Notes: generated from the letters alone by a model not told the origin. A stretch of 64,000 bases of DNA from JBMNMU01 sp050953505 (GCA_050953505.1 JBMNMU010000001.1:2542001-2606000), one strand, 5' to 3'. Numbered from the stretch's first letter, positions 53,580 to 62,407 are shown. Numbers and translations are program-made.

Positions 53580-54081
53580 CTAAATAGATCACACCACACC
53601 CGAGACGCTTTCCTGCAGCTCCATTAGGTTGAGTTCTGAAATCATCTGGATTTTCGTGTATCATGACTGACTTGCCTATAACGTCTCTAACATTGAACTT
53701 ATTGGTGAAAAAGCACATACTAAAGTAACCATCATTTGAAAAAATAGGGGGAAAATCTCCTGCATGGTTGCCGTGGGGTTGATTCGTCGGATTCCAATGA
53801 CCACCAGCAGATTGAAAGGGGTCGTTAGAATCGCCTATCTCACAAACACCATATTCGTGGATATGAAAACCATGTGGACCGATGGGAGGATTCCCATTTT
53901 GGCCCGGCTGGTAAGGAGGTAATCCACCTACTTCAATACAAACTTGAGTTCCGTAAGGTACTTCACTAAAGGTCACTAGCCCGGTTAGCTGGGGCGCTAA
54001 GGGCCCGCCCTGTATTTGTGCATAAGCAACCATATTCTGTTTACGATTATCATAATGATTATTCTCGAAAATTGAATCCAT
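53560..54081 (-). CDS. Cu/Zn superoxide dismutase-like protein without signal peptide
   Basis: A 173-residue SodC-fold protein. Metal-site blocks are present: GFHIHEYG, GGHWNPTNQPHGNHAGDFP, MIHENPDDFRTQPNG and the disulfide-region GKRLGCGVI. It dismutes superoxide if active. Bacterial SodC is normally exported, but here the N-terminus has no signal or lipobox, so a cytoplasmic or spore-associated role is possible. ATG 54081 is chosen (GGGGG seven bases upstream) over 54096. Tail-to-tail 20-bp overlap with the ATPase gene. Confidence 0.9.
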   Translation of the reverse strand: MDSIFENNHYDNRKQNMVAYAQIQGGPLAPQLTGLVTFSEVPYGTQVCIEVGGLPPYQPGQNGNPPIGPHGFHIHEYGVCEIGDSNDPFQSAGGHWNPTNQPHGNHAGDFPPIFSNDGYFSMCFFTNKFNVRDVIGKSVMIHENPDDFRTQPNGAAGKRLGCGVIYLASDLAL

Positions 54082-54199
54082 AGTATAAACCCCCATAATG
54101 TAAAAGAGATAAAAATGTTATATTTAAGATATAAGTAATGAGCAAAGGTGCCCATGATCCTTTACATTAATATGAGGTTGTATTAATTAAGGTTACATT

Positions 54200-54254
54200 C
54201 TATTCCGGAATCAGCTCCACCTATAATCTGGCATATTCTTTTTCATCTTTAACC
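54200..54254 (-). pseudogene. Duplicated, decayed 3' end of the CDF transporter gene
   Basis: On the minus strand this encodes KEYARL-stop-VELIPE-stop, matching KEYADLYVELIPE at the true end of the CDF gene (54438-54490) with one stop in place of Tyr. It is separated from the real gene end by two repeat copies. No start or upstream part remains. Confidence 0.75.
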
Positions 54255-54261
54255 AGACACC

Positions 54262-54437
54262 TTTTCTAAATTTCCAAATCAAGAATGAGGCGTTGCAAGG
54301 GATTACGCGTCGCAAGTTGGAAAAGGTGTCTGACACCATTCTGATTTGAAGAATGAGGCATTGCAACAGATGTAGCACCGCAAGTTGGAAAAGGTGTCAG
54401 ACACCACAGGCTGACACCACAGGCTAGACTCCACAGG
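54262..54437. repeat. Two copies of the GTTGGAAAAGGTGTCTGACACC element (D4)
   Basis: Two tandem segments each contain AGAATGAGGC.TTGCAA, then GCAAGTTGGAAAAGGTGT and a TCTGACACC or CAGACACC end. Three CCACAGGCT copies follow, the last adjoining the CDF stop. Confidence 0.8.
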
Positions 54438-55337
54438 CTATTCAGGAATCAGCTCTACGTATAAATCTGCGTACTCTTTTTTCAGCTCTGTTTCTAGCTC
54501 CTTGAGAGCCTCACGAATAAGGGAAACTGAAATCTGATCCGTGGGGCTCTTAAAATAGATACTGATCCATATCTTTCGACCGGTCTTAATAATATCGTAT
54601 TCTGCCTGATCGAATTGATAATTTGCCAAAATCCCTTGGCAGATGTCCTTTATTTCGTTGACGGTTTCCAAATCCGGTGCCCAAAGGAAAATATCTCGAA
54701 GTCCAGAAAGAACCATCCGGATTGGCACAGGCAGTATAAAAGCGGCGAGGACAATAGCCACAACCTGGTCAAGATAAGGGGTAAAGGAAGCCATCCAATC
54801 TGTTTTAATAATAGTAGGAAGTATAAAAGCCACGAACAGGCCAAAGCTTGCAGCACTGTCGATGATCCAGGCGTTGATTTCGGCTTTGACAATAGGTGAA
54901 TCTAGCTTTTTATTCATTCTAATCAGAGAAAACAAGATGCCCATACAGATAATGGCTGCTATAAGCTCAAATATGGCAACCCGAATCACTGGAATCTCAT
55001 TCCCGCCCTTTAGCATAATCTGTATATTGTTCATGACAAGACCAACCGTTACGGCGGTTAACATAGCACCCTTTATGGTAATGAAAATCGACTCCATCTG
55101 AGAGTGACCAAAGGGGTGTTTTTCTGTTGTAGGCCGGTAAAGCAACGGAATAATATTAATAGAAATAACAATCATCAAAAGATCCGCGGCACCGTAAAAA
55201 GCATCCATCAAGATAGATTGAGAGGATGTATTTAAAGCCATAATGATCTCAGCTATGACGAAGAAGACGGATCCATACATGGAGAGTTGTAAGGGTTTTG
55301 TCTCTGCCTTTATTTGTTTTTGTACACGAGATTTCAT
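54438..55337 (-). CDS. Cation diffusion facilitator (CDF) family transporter
   Basis: A 299-residue membrane protein with about five to six hydrophobic segments and the CDF blocks SILMDAFYGAADLLMI, EKHPFGHSQMES and DSAASFGLFVAFILP, plus a cytoplasmic C-terminal domain. CDF proteins export Zn2+, Fe2+, Co2+ or similar metals in exchange for protons. The usual HxxxD/DxxxD metal site is altered (DAFYGAAD and INAWIIDSAA), so the metal is uncertain. GGAGG precedes the ATG on the minus strand. It is close to the metal ATPase operon but oriented oppositely. Confidence 0.88.
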   Translation of the reverse strand: MKSRVQKQIKAETKPLQLSMYGSVFFVIAEIIMALNTSSQSILMDAFYGAADLLMIVISINIIPLLYRPTTEKHPFGHSQMESIFITIKGAMLTAVTVGLVMNNIQIMLKGGNEIPVIRVAIFELIAAIICMGILFSLIRMNKKLDSPIVKAEINAWIIDSAASFGLFVAFILPTIIKTDWMASFTPYLDQVVAIVLAAFILPVPIRMVLSGLRDIFLWAPDLETVNEIKDICQGILANYQFDQAEYDIIKTGRKIWISIYFKSPTDQISVSLIREALKELETELKKEYADLYVELIPE

Positions 55338-55626
55338 AAAGCCTCCGCTTTCTATTATTCTTTCATCAAACTCTATCGCGATATAATAAATGTAGCATCT
55401 GGGCCCTCTGCACTAACCGAGCGATTTCCAGCCAGCCGCTTCATTTTTGAGGGCTATAATGGGATTTTTTTCATCATACCACAGGTCCCTTTACAAATAA
55501 ATCCTCTGCTTTAAAAAAATATCTAAGTGCAGTGCGGGATATTAGGGGGGTGTGAGAGACATGTGCCAAGAAAGAATGAGGAAGATGAGCAAAACCTCAA
55601 CTTGCGCAGGAAAGATGAGGAAAATG
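55338..55626. other. Region left of the insertion sequence
   Basis: Holds no gene. From about 55575 a repeat-like ATGAGCAAAACCTCAACTTGCGCAG occurs; the right flank of the IS has ATGAGCAAAATTTCGACTTGTGCAG, so the IS sits between two copies of a short direct repeat. Confidence 0.6.
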
Positions 55627-57024
55627 GATTATGTCCGTATAATGGTGTAAATTGATAAAAGCAAAAAAGGAGAACATGCTTCTTCGTTCGGTTATAATGT
55701 AGTTACCACAAAAACATAAACCGGAGGTAAAGAAACATGTCTCAAGTTAATATTACCGTAAATTACGAAGAAGTGATAGCCCTTTTATCAAAAGATAGGA
55801 GTGAGGCTTTTGGATATCTGATGGAGAGGATACTTAATGAATTTCTTCTTACAGAATCCGAAGAACAAATTGGTGCAGCCAAGCATGAACGCACGGCAGA
55901 GAGGAGCGATTATCGTAATGGTACGAGAGAAAGACCTCTTGTAACCAGAATTGGAACCATCACGCTGAGAGTACCACGTCATAGAGATGTTCCCTTTGTA
56001 ACCATGGTGTTTGACAACTACCAAAGAAGTGAGGCAGCCTTATTGACCACTATGATGGAAATGGTGATTCAAGGCGTCTCTACAAGAAAAGTAACAAAGG
56101 TCGTAGAGGAATTATGTGGCACCAGCTTCTCCAAATCCACTGTATCTGAGTTGTGCAAACGCATGGACGAAGGCATAAAGGAATTTAAAAACCGGAAACT
56201 AACAATCCCCTATCCCTTTGTAATAACCGATGCCAAGTATTTTAAGGTGAGAGAGAACCACAGAATCGTATCGAAGGCCTTGATGGTTGCTATGGGCATT
56301 ACAGAAGATGGGAGGAGAGAAATCATCGGATTTGATGCCTACGAGATAGAATCTGCGCAAACTTGGAAAGAGTTTCTAACCAGCCTAAAAGAGCGAGGGC
56401 TTACAAAGATGAACATGGTTACATCAGATGCGCACAGCGGCCTCATTGCAGCCCTGAAAGAAGTCTTTCCGCAGGTACCTTGGCAAAGATGCCAATATCA
56501 TTTTTTGAAGAACATACTGGACCAGACACCCAAGAAGGCGCAAGCAGGTTTACAGAGCGAGCTCCGTGAGATGTTCACTGCAGAGACGATAGAGGACGCT
56601 AGAAGGCGTAGAGACGAGATCATAAAGGATTACGAGGATGTGGCAGAAAAAGCTATGGAAACCCTGGATGAAGGATTTGAAGACGCAATGACGGTAATGC
56701 TGTTGCCGGAAAAAATGCGAATTCCCCTTCGAACTTCTAACTATGTGGAACGTGAAAACGGGGAACTGGGGCGTCGTTACAATGCAATTCGGATATTCCC
56801 TAACACGGCATCTTTAATTCGCTTAATGGGAGCCGTTTTGGTAGAAAGACACGACATACTCAGCAGTCGAAGGCCTTTATTCTCCAAACAGAAGTATGAT
56901 AATGCAATAAAGGATATTACACCTCAGCTCATTGAAATTGCTAATGAACAAGTTAAGCTACTTAAAGCAGCTTAACCTATTAAAAAATTGCCGAACGAAT
57001 TTACACACAAAAAAGGACTTGACC
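55627..57024 (+). mobile_element. IS256-family insertion sequence, complete, with 8-bp target duplication
   Basis: A 1398-bp element. Imperfect terminal inverted repeats of about 27 bp: the left starts GATTATGTCC and reaches GGTGTAAATT, the right (reverse) starts GGTCAAGTCC and reaches GTGTGTAAATT. GGAAAATG flanks both sides directly (55619-55626 and 57025-57032), an exact 8-bp duplication as expected for this family. A single full-length transposase gene is inside. Intact ends and duplication indicate a fairly recent insertion. Confidence 0.88.
55737..56975 (+). CDS. IS256-family (mutator-type) transposase
   Basis: A 412-residue DDE transposase, full length. Family blocks: GAAKHERTAERSDYRNGTRERP near the N-terminus, PFVITDAKYFKVRE with the first Asp, VTSDAHSGL with the second Asp, PWQRCQYHFLKNIL, and SNYVERENGELGRR with the likely Glu region. 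CGGAGGTAAAG precedes the ATG. No internal stops, so probably active. Confidence 0.97.
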   Translation: MSQVNITVNYEEVIALLSKDRSEAFGYLMERILNEFLLTESEEQIGAAKHERTAERSDYRNGTRERPLVTRIGTITLRVPRHRDVPFVTMVFDNYQRSEAALLTTMMEMVIQGVSTRKVTKVVEELCGTSFSKSTVSELCKRMDEGIKEFKNRKLTIPYPFVITDAKYFKVRENHRIVSKALMVAMGITEDGRREIIGFDAYEIESAQTWKEFLTSLKERGLTKMNMVTSDAHSGLIAALKEVFPQVPWQRCQYHFLKNILDQTPKKAQAGLQSELREMFTAETIEDARRRRDEIIKDYEDVAEKAMETLDEGFEDAMTVMLLPEKMRIPLRTSNYVERENGELGRRYNAIRIFPNTASLIRLMGAVLVERHDILSSRRPLFSKQKYDNAIKDITPQLIEIANEQVKLLKAA

Positions 57025-57032
57025 GGAAAATG

Positions 57033-57284
57033 AGAAATAATGAGCAAAATTTCGACTTGTGCAGAATCATTAGCAAAAAACGTAGTTTTATAGCTGAATA
57101 AGCTCGGGTTTTCAGTAAAATGACAGCATTTGATACAAAATTTCAATTATTTTAGGGCAAAATCTGCATTACTAGAAATTCTGCTCATTTTTGGGCTGAT
57201 TTTGTACATCTTCATATTTGAAGGCCGTCCTCTAAAAAAAGTGTAAAACATTGTAAGTTAATGTAAAAATATTGAATAAAAGTA
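57033..57284. other. Region right of the insertion sequence
   Basis: Carries the second copy of ATGAGCAAAATTTCGACTTG. The rest, to the promoter at 57285, is AT-rich with TGTAA repeats and no gene. Confidence 0.5.
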
Positions 57285-57313
57285 TTGACATGTAAAATCA
57301 TATGTTTTAAAAT
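57285..57313 (+). promoter_or_regulatory. Promoter of the dockerin/cohesin cluster
   Basis: TTGACA (57285-57290) and TAAAAT (57308-57313), spacer 17 bp. It precedes the small dockerin gene. Confidence 0.7.
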
Positions 57314-57356
57314 CATTTTATTACTGTCTCAAATTATAATACAAAGGAAGGTGGAA

Positions 57357-57692
57357 ATGAAGACATTAAAATGGAGTGAAATTACAAGAGGAGGGCCCAT
57401 GGCCGTTATCATCTGCGCATTATTAGTGCTATTGCTTTTATTAGCCCTACCCACATCAGCCATTGCTTCAGAAGGGACGACGTCATCTTATGAGTTAGGG
57501 GATGTAGATCTGAACGGTAAAATCAATTCTCTTGATTTACTGGAGTTGCGAAAGATCGTAGCCGGTTATGTATCCCCCACAGAAGAACAAAAGGCTGTAG
57601 CCAATATCAACGGTGATCCCCAGGGAAAGATCAATACGTTAGATATTTTACAGCTACGTAAATACCTTGCAGGCTATATTAGCACCTTGTAA
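57357..57692 (+). CDS. Small secreted dockerin protein
   Basis: A 111-residue protein. A signal-like hydrophobic segment (about residues 13-35, ending ALPTSAIAS) is followed only by a type I-like dockerin. The first calcium-loop repeat is DVDLNGKINSLDLLELRKIVAGY, the second NINGDPQGKINTLDILQLRKYLAGY. Dockerins bind cohesins; this one has no catalytic partner domain, which is unusual. AAAGGAAGGTGG precedes ATG 57357. The next gene encodes two cohesins, so the two proteins probably bind each other. Confidence 0.88.
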   Translation: MKTLKWSEITRGGPMAVIICALLVLLLLLALPTSAIASEGTTSSYELGDVDLNGKINSLDLLELRKIVAGYVSPTEEQKAVANINGDPQGKINTLDILQLRKYLAGYISTL

Positions 57693-58053
57693 AACCATAT
57701 AAAACCATGCGAAAAAACATAATTACGCCATCCATTCATGCAAGGAGAGCGCAACACCCATTTGTGGAAAGCAGAGCCAATATCAGCCAATCGTGCAAGG
57801 CGGGTAACCACCTATTCAAGCTTCCTCCATATTGTAAGGTAAAGCTAATCAAAGAGCCACATCCAATATAAACTACTTAAGTCTTACAATCAAACCTACA
57901 CTTAAACCCCACGCTCAAGCCCCGCAATCAAACCCTGCAATCAAGCCTACAACCAAACCCAACTCAGCCCCGGGCAACCCACAGCCACAGCCAATCATCT
58001 CTCGGTCTCTGGCTGGCCCACGCAAAACTAATAAATGAAGAAAGAGGTTTCGT
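57693..58053. other. Gap between dockerin and cohesin genes
   Basis: Between about 57880 and 57965 there are degenerate C-rich repeats (CAATCAAACCCTGCAATCAAGCC). A half copy of the GACCGAGAGATG family (R6, inverse) lies at 57980-58018, directly upstream of the leader of the cohesin gene. Confidence 0.65.
57980..58018 (-). repeat. GACCGAGAGATGATTGGC hairpin family, half copy R6
   Basis: Inverse orientation: CACAGCCACAGCCAATCATC then TCTCGGTCTCTGGCTGGCC. Single arm, 36 bp before the cohesin gene start. Confidence 0.85.
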
Positions 58054-60012
58054 ATGAGAAGAGCGAATAACCCTAAAAGGATTCCTTCCCTATTACTATC
58101 TTTGATTATGACTTTCAGTTTTTGCTTTACAGTAATGCCACCTATCACTACGTATGCTACAGAAGGCGAGAGAGCTCAAATAACCGTTGATAATGTGTCT
58201 GCGAGAGCGGGAGAAACCGTCACGGTTGATGTGCAGATTGCCAATTGTGTGGACTTTTTCTCTATGTTATTAGATGTTATTTATGATAAGGAAGCCATGA
58301 CGTTAACGGGGATCGAAAGAGGTCCCGCAACTATAAACGAAGAAGGCAATTTTATGCATAGCACGGTACATGCAAACACCGGGTACGGCCGTGTCTTTTT
58401 CGAGGGAAATATACCTACAGGACCAACATTCTACATGACCGCCACCGATGATGTCCTATTCACCCTAACCTTTGAAGTCTCAGAAGTCGCCCCTGCAGGA
58501 AACTACGCTATCCAGGTGGCGGAAGTAGATTTCTTCGACCCCCAAGGACAAGCCCTTCCAATGGACATTACCAACGGAATTATGGCGGTTCAATCCCAAT
58601 CCACTGAAGAGGGTGAAGAGGATTACACCGTTTCCCTCCATTCTCCCGCAGCAGATATCAACGGAGGGGAGGCCTTCACCCTAGATGTGGACATCCATTC
58701 TGGTAGCCATACCAGCTTCTATGGCGCCACCATAGAGGTTACATACGACAACGCCAAGGTTACCTTTGACCAAGAAAGCAGTATCCTTGCATCAGGCTTT
58801 GGCATCACATCTACCACAAAAGACAGTATAACTACTCTTAAAATTGTAGGCGCCGATGAAAGTGGATATTCTATGTCAGACCTTCATTATCAAGTGGCCG
58901 GCCTTGTCTTTACAGCTCTACCCGGCACAGCTACGGGAAAAGCCTCCTTCGGTATAGGAGAGAGCCCCATTGTAAACAGGCAAAAGGCCGTCCACGATCA
59001 GCATGCTTTCAAAGGAGAGGACCTCTCCGTAAATCTTTGGAACTTGACGGTCACTTTCCAAGGTGGCAGCAATGTTATCATGGAAACCTGCACTGCCTAT
59101 GTAAAATACAATACACCCGGACTTTATACGGACGCCACCTATTCCACTCCATTCACCCAAGAACCCACGCCTCAGGCTCACGCCAATTATACCCTGAATA
59201 CTCCCCTCTGGAATGATGAGAGCCAAATCAATGTGGATTTCAGCTCCATTCAGGGCCACCCTTTTACCGAAAATGCAATCTATGAATCAACAGCTGTGGC
59301 AAGCACCTTTCATGTAGATTCCCCTCATACAGTAACTCCGCTCTCAGGCATCACTGGTGGGCTAGCTACCTATGGAAGGGACGTCACCTTCCAGGTAATT
59401 GCCGACCCCGGCCATGTGATTCACCAGGTGACCTACACCGTTGGAGAAGGAGCATCCCTCCCACTGGAGCCTGGAACGGATGGAAATTACACCATACCAG
59501 GCGACCAAATCACCGGCCCTATTACCATCAGCATAGCCCAGAAAATTCATGGAACGGTAACCTTTATTCCCAATGATGACTTCAAGTCCCTCCCCATTGG
59601 ATATCAGGTATTGGTATTCACCGTGGACCAAAAGCCGGATACAGGTGCTTATGAGTACAACAATGAAAAGATGTTTTACTCAAAGAAATATAGCTCCGAG
59701 GGCAATCAGGTCTACCTGTACGTGGTCCCCAATGAGGCGACAACCCAAGAAGCAATAGATGTCATTGAAATCAATAAGGACGGCGCAGCTGTCAATATAG
59801 AGCTGAATAACAACGGGGACGTGAATATCAATGGGGTGGTAAACTCTACGGATAAGGTTTTGACCCATGCGTTATATCAAGGGCTTTGGGCAGAGGATGA
59901 ATTCCATCAAGTTAGTATGCAGATGCGTTTGGAAGCGGATGTGAATGGCGATAGGAAAGTGGATACCACGGATGCGCAAAGAATTCAGGCCATCTATTGG
60001 GGACTGGACTAA
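58054..60012 (+). CDS. Secreted double-cohesin protein with C-terminal dockerin
   Basis: A 652-residue exported protein. Signal peptide about 1-36 (ending TTYA). Cohesin-like beta domain 1 at about 40-180 (VDNVSARAGETVTVDVQI ... LFTLTFEVSEVAPAGNYAI). Cohesin-like domain 2 at about 190-325 (INGGEAFTLDVDIHS ... VAGLVFTALPGTATGKASF). A long beta-rich stretch at about 330-570 includes VTFQVIADPGHVIHQVTYTV. A dockerin closes the protein: DVNINGVVNSTDKVLTHALYQG and DVNGDRKVDTTDAQRIQAIYWG. It can therefore both receive dockerins and dock to another cohesin, like an adaptor scaffoldin. AGAGG precedes the ATG; the SLH/cohesin gene follows after 19 bp. Confidence 0.88.
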   Translation: MRRANNPKRIPSLLLSLIMTFSFCFTVMPPITTYATEGERAQITVDNVSARAGETVTVDVQIANCVDFFSMLLDVIYDKEAMTLTGIERGPATINEEGNFMHSTVHANTGYGRVFFEGNIPTGPTFYMTATDDVLFTLTFEVSEVAPAGNYAIQVAEVDFFDPQGQALPMDITNGIMAVQSQSTEEGEEDYTVSLHSPAADINGGEAFTLDVDIHSGSHTSFYGATIEVTYDNAKVTFDQESSILASGFGITSTTKDSITTLKIVGADESGYSMSDLHYQVAGLVFTALPGTATGKASFGIGESPIVNRQKAVHDQHAFKGEDLSVNLWNLTVTFQGGSNVIMETCTAYVKYNTPGLYTDATYSTPFTQEPTPQAHANYTLNTPLWNDESQINVDFSSIQGHPFTENAIYESTAVASTFHVDSPHTVTPLSGITGGLATYGRDVTFQVIADPGHVIHQVTYTVGEGASLPLEPGTDGNYTIPGDQITGPITISIAQKIHGTVTFIPNDDFKSLPIGYQVLVFTVDQKPDTGAYEYNNEKMFYSKKYSSEGNQVYLYVVPNEATTQEAIDVIEINKDGAAVNIELNNNGDVNINGVVNSTDKVLTHALYQGLWAEDEFHQVSMQMRLEADVNGDRKVDTTDAQRIQAIYWGLD

Positions 60013-60031
60013 GATGAAAGGGGACTAGAAA

Positions 60032-61270
60032 ATGGAAAAGTCTAAAAGAAGAATCGGTATTGGTATCTTGCTCACCTTGTTATTATGCCTTGTCTTCCCC
60101 GGAGGCCTCCTGGTATATGGAGAGACGGACCATACCCGAAACTATCATTTTGGGACCACGGTAAACCATAGCTCTTCTGCGGCCGTTGCCGTAGGGGATG
60201 AGATAACCATAGAGGTAAAACTTGAGAGAACGGATCAGGAAAAGACCGGCACCTATGCAATGTACTCCATGCAAAATGAGATCATTTATGATGGCACCTA
60301 TTTCTCAGCAGTTGAGGGAAGTGAAGCCCTCGCCCCAGGCTATACATTTAATGTGGGCACCATGGACGATGGCATTGGAAAGCGAGTTATCCTGAGTAAG
60401 ATGGCCAATAGCGCGGAAGGAGACGACGCCTCTGATAGCCAAACCATTGCTACATTTAAGCTCAAAGCTTTAAAGGCAGGAAAGGATTTGCCTATTAGGT
60501 GTAAAGATTACAAGGTGAATTCAAAAATAGGCCATATCTATAACTCAACAGCAAATCAAGTTGCCGTGACCATTTCCGGTTCCTCGCAGCCTGCTCCTTT
60601 GCCGGGAGGTAGCGCCCCAGGTGGAATTGCGCCAGGAGATGGGGAATCGACTGGGGAAGGAGTGGGTGATAATGGACTTGGGCCAGGGGAGCAGGCCACC
60701 GCGCCTGGAATACACGTTTGTCCTTGCGAGCCCTATATAGATGTGAATCCGTTCCTTTGGTTTCATGACGCTACTGACTTTGTGCTTGAAAAGGGCTTAT
60801 TTGTAGGAACCTCGGACACCACATTTGAGCCTAATCGGGCCATGAATCGGGCAATGCTCGTTACAGTGCTTTGGCGTCTGGAAGGAAAGCCGGTTGTTCC
60901 TGAGAGCAAGGCCTTTAGGGATGTGCCAAAAGGTAGCTGGTATGCCGATGCTGTCCGCTGGGCCAATGCCAACCAGGTAGTGGCGGGCTATGGCAACGGT
61001 TTGTTCGGCCCCCATGATCCTGTTACGAGAGAACAAATGGTTTCCATCCTGTACTGCTACGCACAGTCCAAGGGTATTGATATCGACATGGAAGAAAAGA
61101 AAGACAGCCTTACAGAGTTTACCGACCTAGGACAGGTGTCCAACTGGGCCCTTCCCGGGATGAAGTGGGCCGTTGCGGGCGGAATCATTAAAGGGATATC
61201 CCCAACCACACTGCAGCCAAGTGAAAGTGCTACAAGGGCCCATGTCGCTTCTATTTTTATGAGATTTTAG
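60032..61270 (+). CDS. S-layer-anchored cohesin-like protein (three SLH repeats)
   Basis: A 412-residue surface protein. Signal peptide about 1-30 (LCLVFPGGLLVYG). A cohesin-like beta domain at about 35-185 (AVAVGDEITIEVKLERT ... SDSQTIATFKLKALKAGKDLPI). A Gly/Pro-rich linker at about 190-225, then three SLH repeats to the end (YIDVNPFLWFHDATDFVLEKG, AFRDVPKGSWYADAVRW and FTDLGQVSNWALPGMKWAVAGG). SLH domains hold the protein on secondary wall polymer. Together with the previous gene this would anchor a dockerin-bearing protein to the cell. AAAGGGGA is the ribosome site. Confidence 0.87.
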   Translation: MEKSKRRIGIGILLTLLLCLVFPGGLLVYGETDHTRNYHFGTTVNHSSSAAVAVGDEITIEVKLERTDQEKTGTYAMYSMQNEIIYDGTYFSAVEGSEALAPGYTFNVGTMDDGIGKRVILSKMANSAEGDDASDSQTIATFKLKALKAGKDLPIRCKDYKVNSKIGHIYNSTANQVAVTISGSSQPAPLPGGSAPGGIAPGDGESTGEGVGDNGLGPGEQATAPGIHVCPCEPYIDVNPFLWFHDATDFVLEKGLFVGTSDTTFEPNRAMNRAMLVTVLWRLEGKPVVPESKAFRDVPKGSWYADAVRWANANQVVAGYGNGLFGPHDPVTREQMVSILYCYAQSKGIDIDMEEKKDSLTEFTDLGQVSNWALPGMKWAVAGGIIKGISPTTLQPSESATRAHVASIFMRF

Positions 61271-61295
61271 ATGGGTACGGGGAAGTACTCAATAG

Positions 61296-61338
61296 AAAAC
61301 CACCCTCAGCAAGATAAATTCTGAGGGTGGTTTTAGAT
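61296..61338 (+). terminator. Terminator of the cohesin/SLH cluster
   Basis: AAAACCACCCTCAG (61296-61309) pairs perfectly with CTGAGGGTGGTTTT (61321-61334), 11-nt loop. The palindrome has A- and T-rich ends on both sides, so it may work in both directions. Confidence 0.93.
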
Positions 61339-61416
61339 TCCAATAATTTACAAAAATGTTTTTGCTATTATAACTAAAGTTTTGACCACAATAGCCGAAC
61401 AAAAAGATTTGATCTA

Positions 61417-61445
61417 TTGACTTGATTGGATAAGAGTGGTAATAT
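61417..61445 (+). promoter_or_regulatory. Promoter of the DUF2294 gene
   Basis: TTGACT (61417-61422) and TAATAT (61440-61445), spacer 17 bp. Leader about 175 nt with no recognised motif. Confidence 0.6.
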
Positions 61446-61627
61446 AAGAATCAAATATACCTATACGGAATCTTTATAACCTGGCTTCGAATCTTGCCTG
61501 ATGACCCTGCGTCAATGAACTGTACATCTTTTTTCAACAAATCATTTAAGATCGCAACCATATAGAGATAAACGCTCTACTATTATAGCTCTATAACAGG
61601 ATGGCGTATTTGTAGGAGGTGTAGCCA

Positions 61628-62002
61628 GTGAAACAAAAGGACAACCACGTAGAGGCTAGCTTGAAAAGAGAAATAACAAGGCTTTATAAAGCCACCTATG
61701 GGAAAGGCCCTGAGACAACAGTGGTTAGGATATTTGAAAACATTGCCATTGTTAGATTAGAAGGCGCATTGACACAGCTGGAACTATCCCTTATAGACAC
61801 TGATAAAGGCAGTAAACTGGTTAGAGAGATCAGAGATCGGCTAGTAGAAGAGCATGTTTTCATTTATGTGCCAGTGTTTGAAAAGATTGCTAAGGCGAAG
61901 CTGGACAACCTCAGCTACACCATATCCAATGACAAGAGTACAGTATATATGTTTTTAATATTTGAAGAGGTAATTAACAAGGCTGAAATTACCGCAGTAT
62001 AA
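61628..62002 (+). CDS. DUF2294 / MpsC-family protein
   Basis: A 124-residue protein of the DUF2294 family: LKREITRLYKATYGKGPETTVVRI near the N-terminus and ALTQLELSLID in the middle. The family is called MpsC in the membrane-potential-generating system of staphylococci, where it accompanies NDH-like subunits; no such subunits are here, so that role is not assured. It starts with GTG 61628, preceded by AGGAGGTG at ideal spacing. Confidence 0.82.
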   Translation: MKQKDNHVEASLKREITRLYKATYGKGPETTVVRIFENIAIVRLEGALTQLELSLIDTDKGSKLVREIRDRLVEEHVFIYVPVFEKIAKAKLDNLSYTISNDKSTVYMFLIFEEVINKAEITAV

Positions 62003-62123
62003 GCTTCAGTTAAGTGATACATACAATGGAATAATAGGATAGACAGGCCCTCACAGTCGTTCTATCCCCAACGCGTGCAACTAATGGATGTTTTGTGAGC
62101 CCATAAGCTTCAGAAATATCTAT

Positions 62124-62166
62124 AACGGCATTAATAAGTGTAACAGCTTATTAATGTCGTTTTTTA
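62124..62166 (+). terminator. Terminator after the DUF2294 gene
   Basis: AACGGCATTAATAAG pairs with CTTATTAATGTCGTT (one mismatch), 8-nt loop, followed by TTTTTA. Confidence 0.85.
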
Positions 62167-62407
62167 TTTACAAAAACCTTGCATAGCTTATGGGAAAGAC
62201 CATCTTCTAGAGCCATGTGATTAAAATCTGAAAACAAATTTTCCTAAAGGGCCCACTTGGACATGATGGTAGGAAGGAAAATACGAAGAGAGCATCTATG
62301 AGAAAAGCATCTTAATCAAAGAAACCTCATCAATATCTGAAGGAGCGTGATAGGACAGGCGAGACAAGCCGATAACGAAGTAGCTAACCTAAAAGGAGGA
62401 AACGATT
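62167..62407. other. Leader of the large SLH gene
   Basis: A 240-bp stretch before the start, purine-rich, with AAAGGAGG at 62393-62400. Possible small stems (GGCGAGACAAGCC) are visible but no known riboswitch consensus was matched. Confidence 0.4.

Noticed and set aside
62167..62407. Riboswitch before the large SLH gene
   Set aside because: The leader is long enough, but no known cyclic-di-GMP, SAM or other conserved core could be matched by eye.
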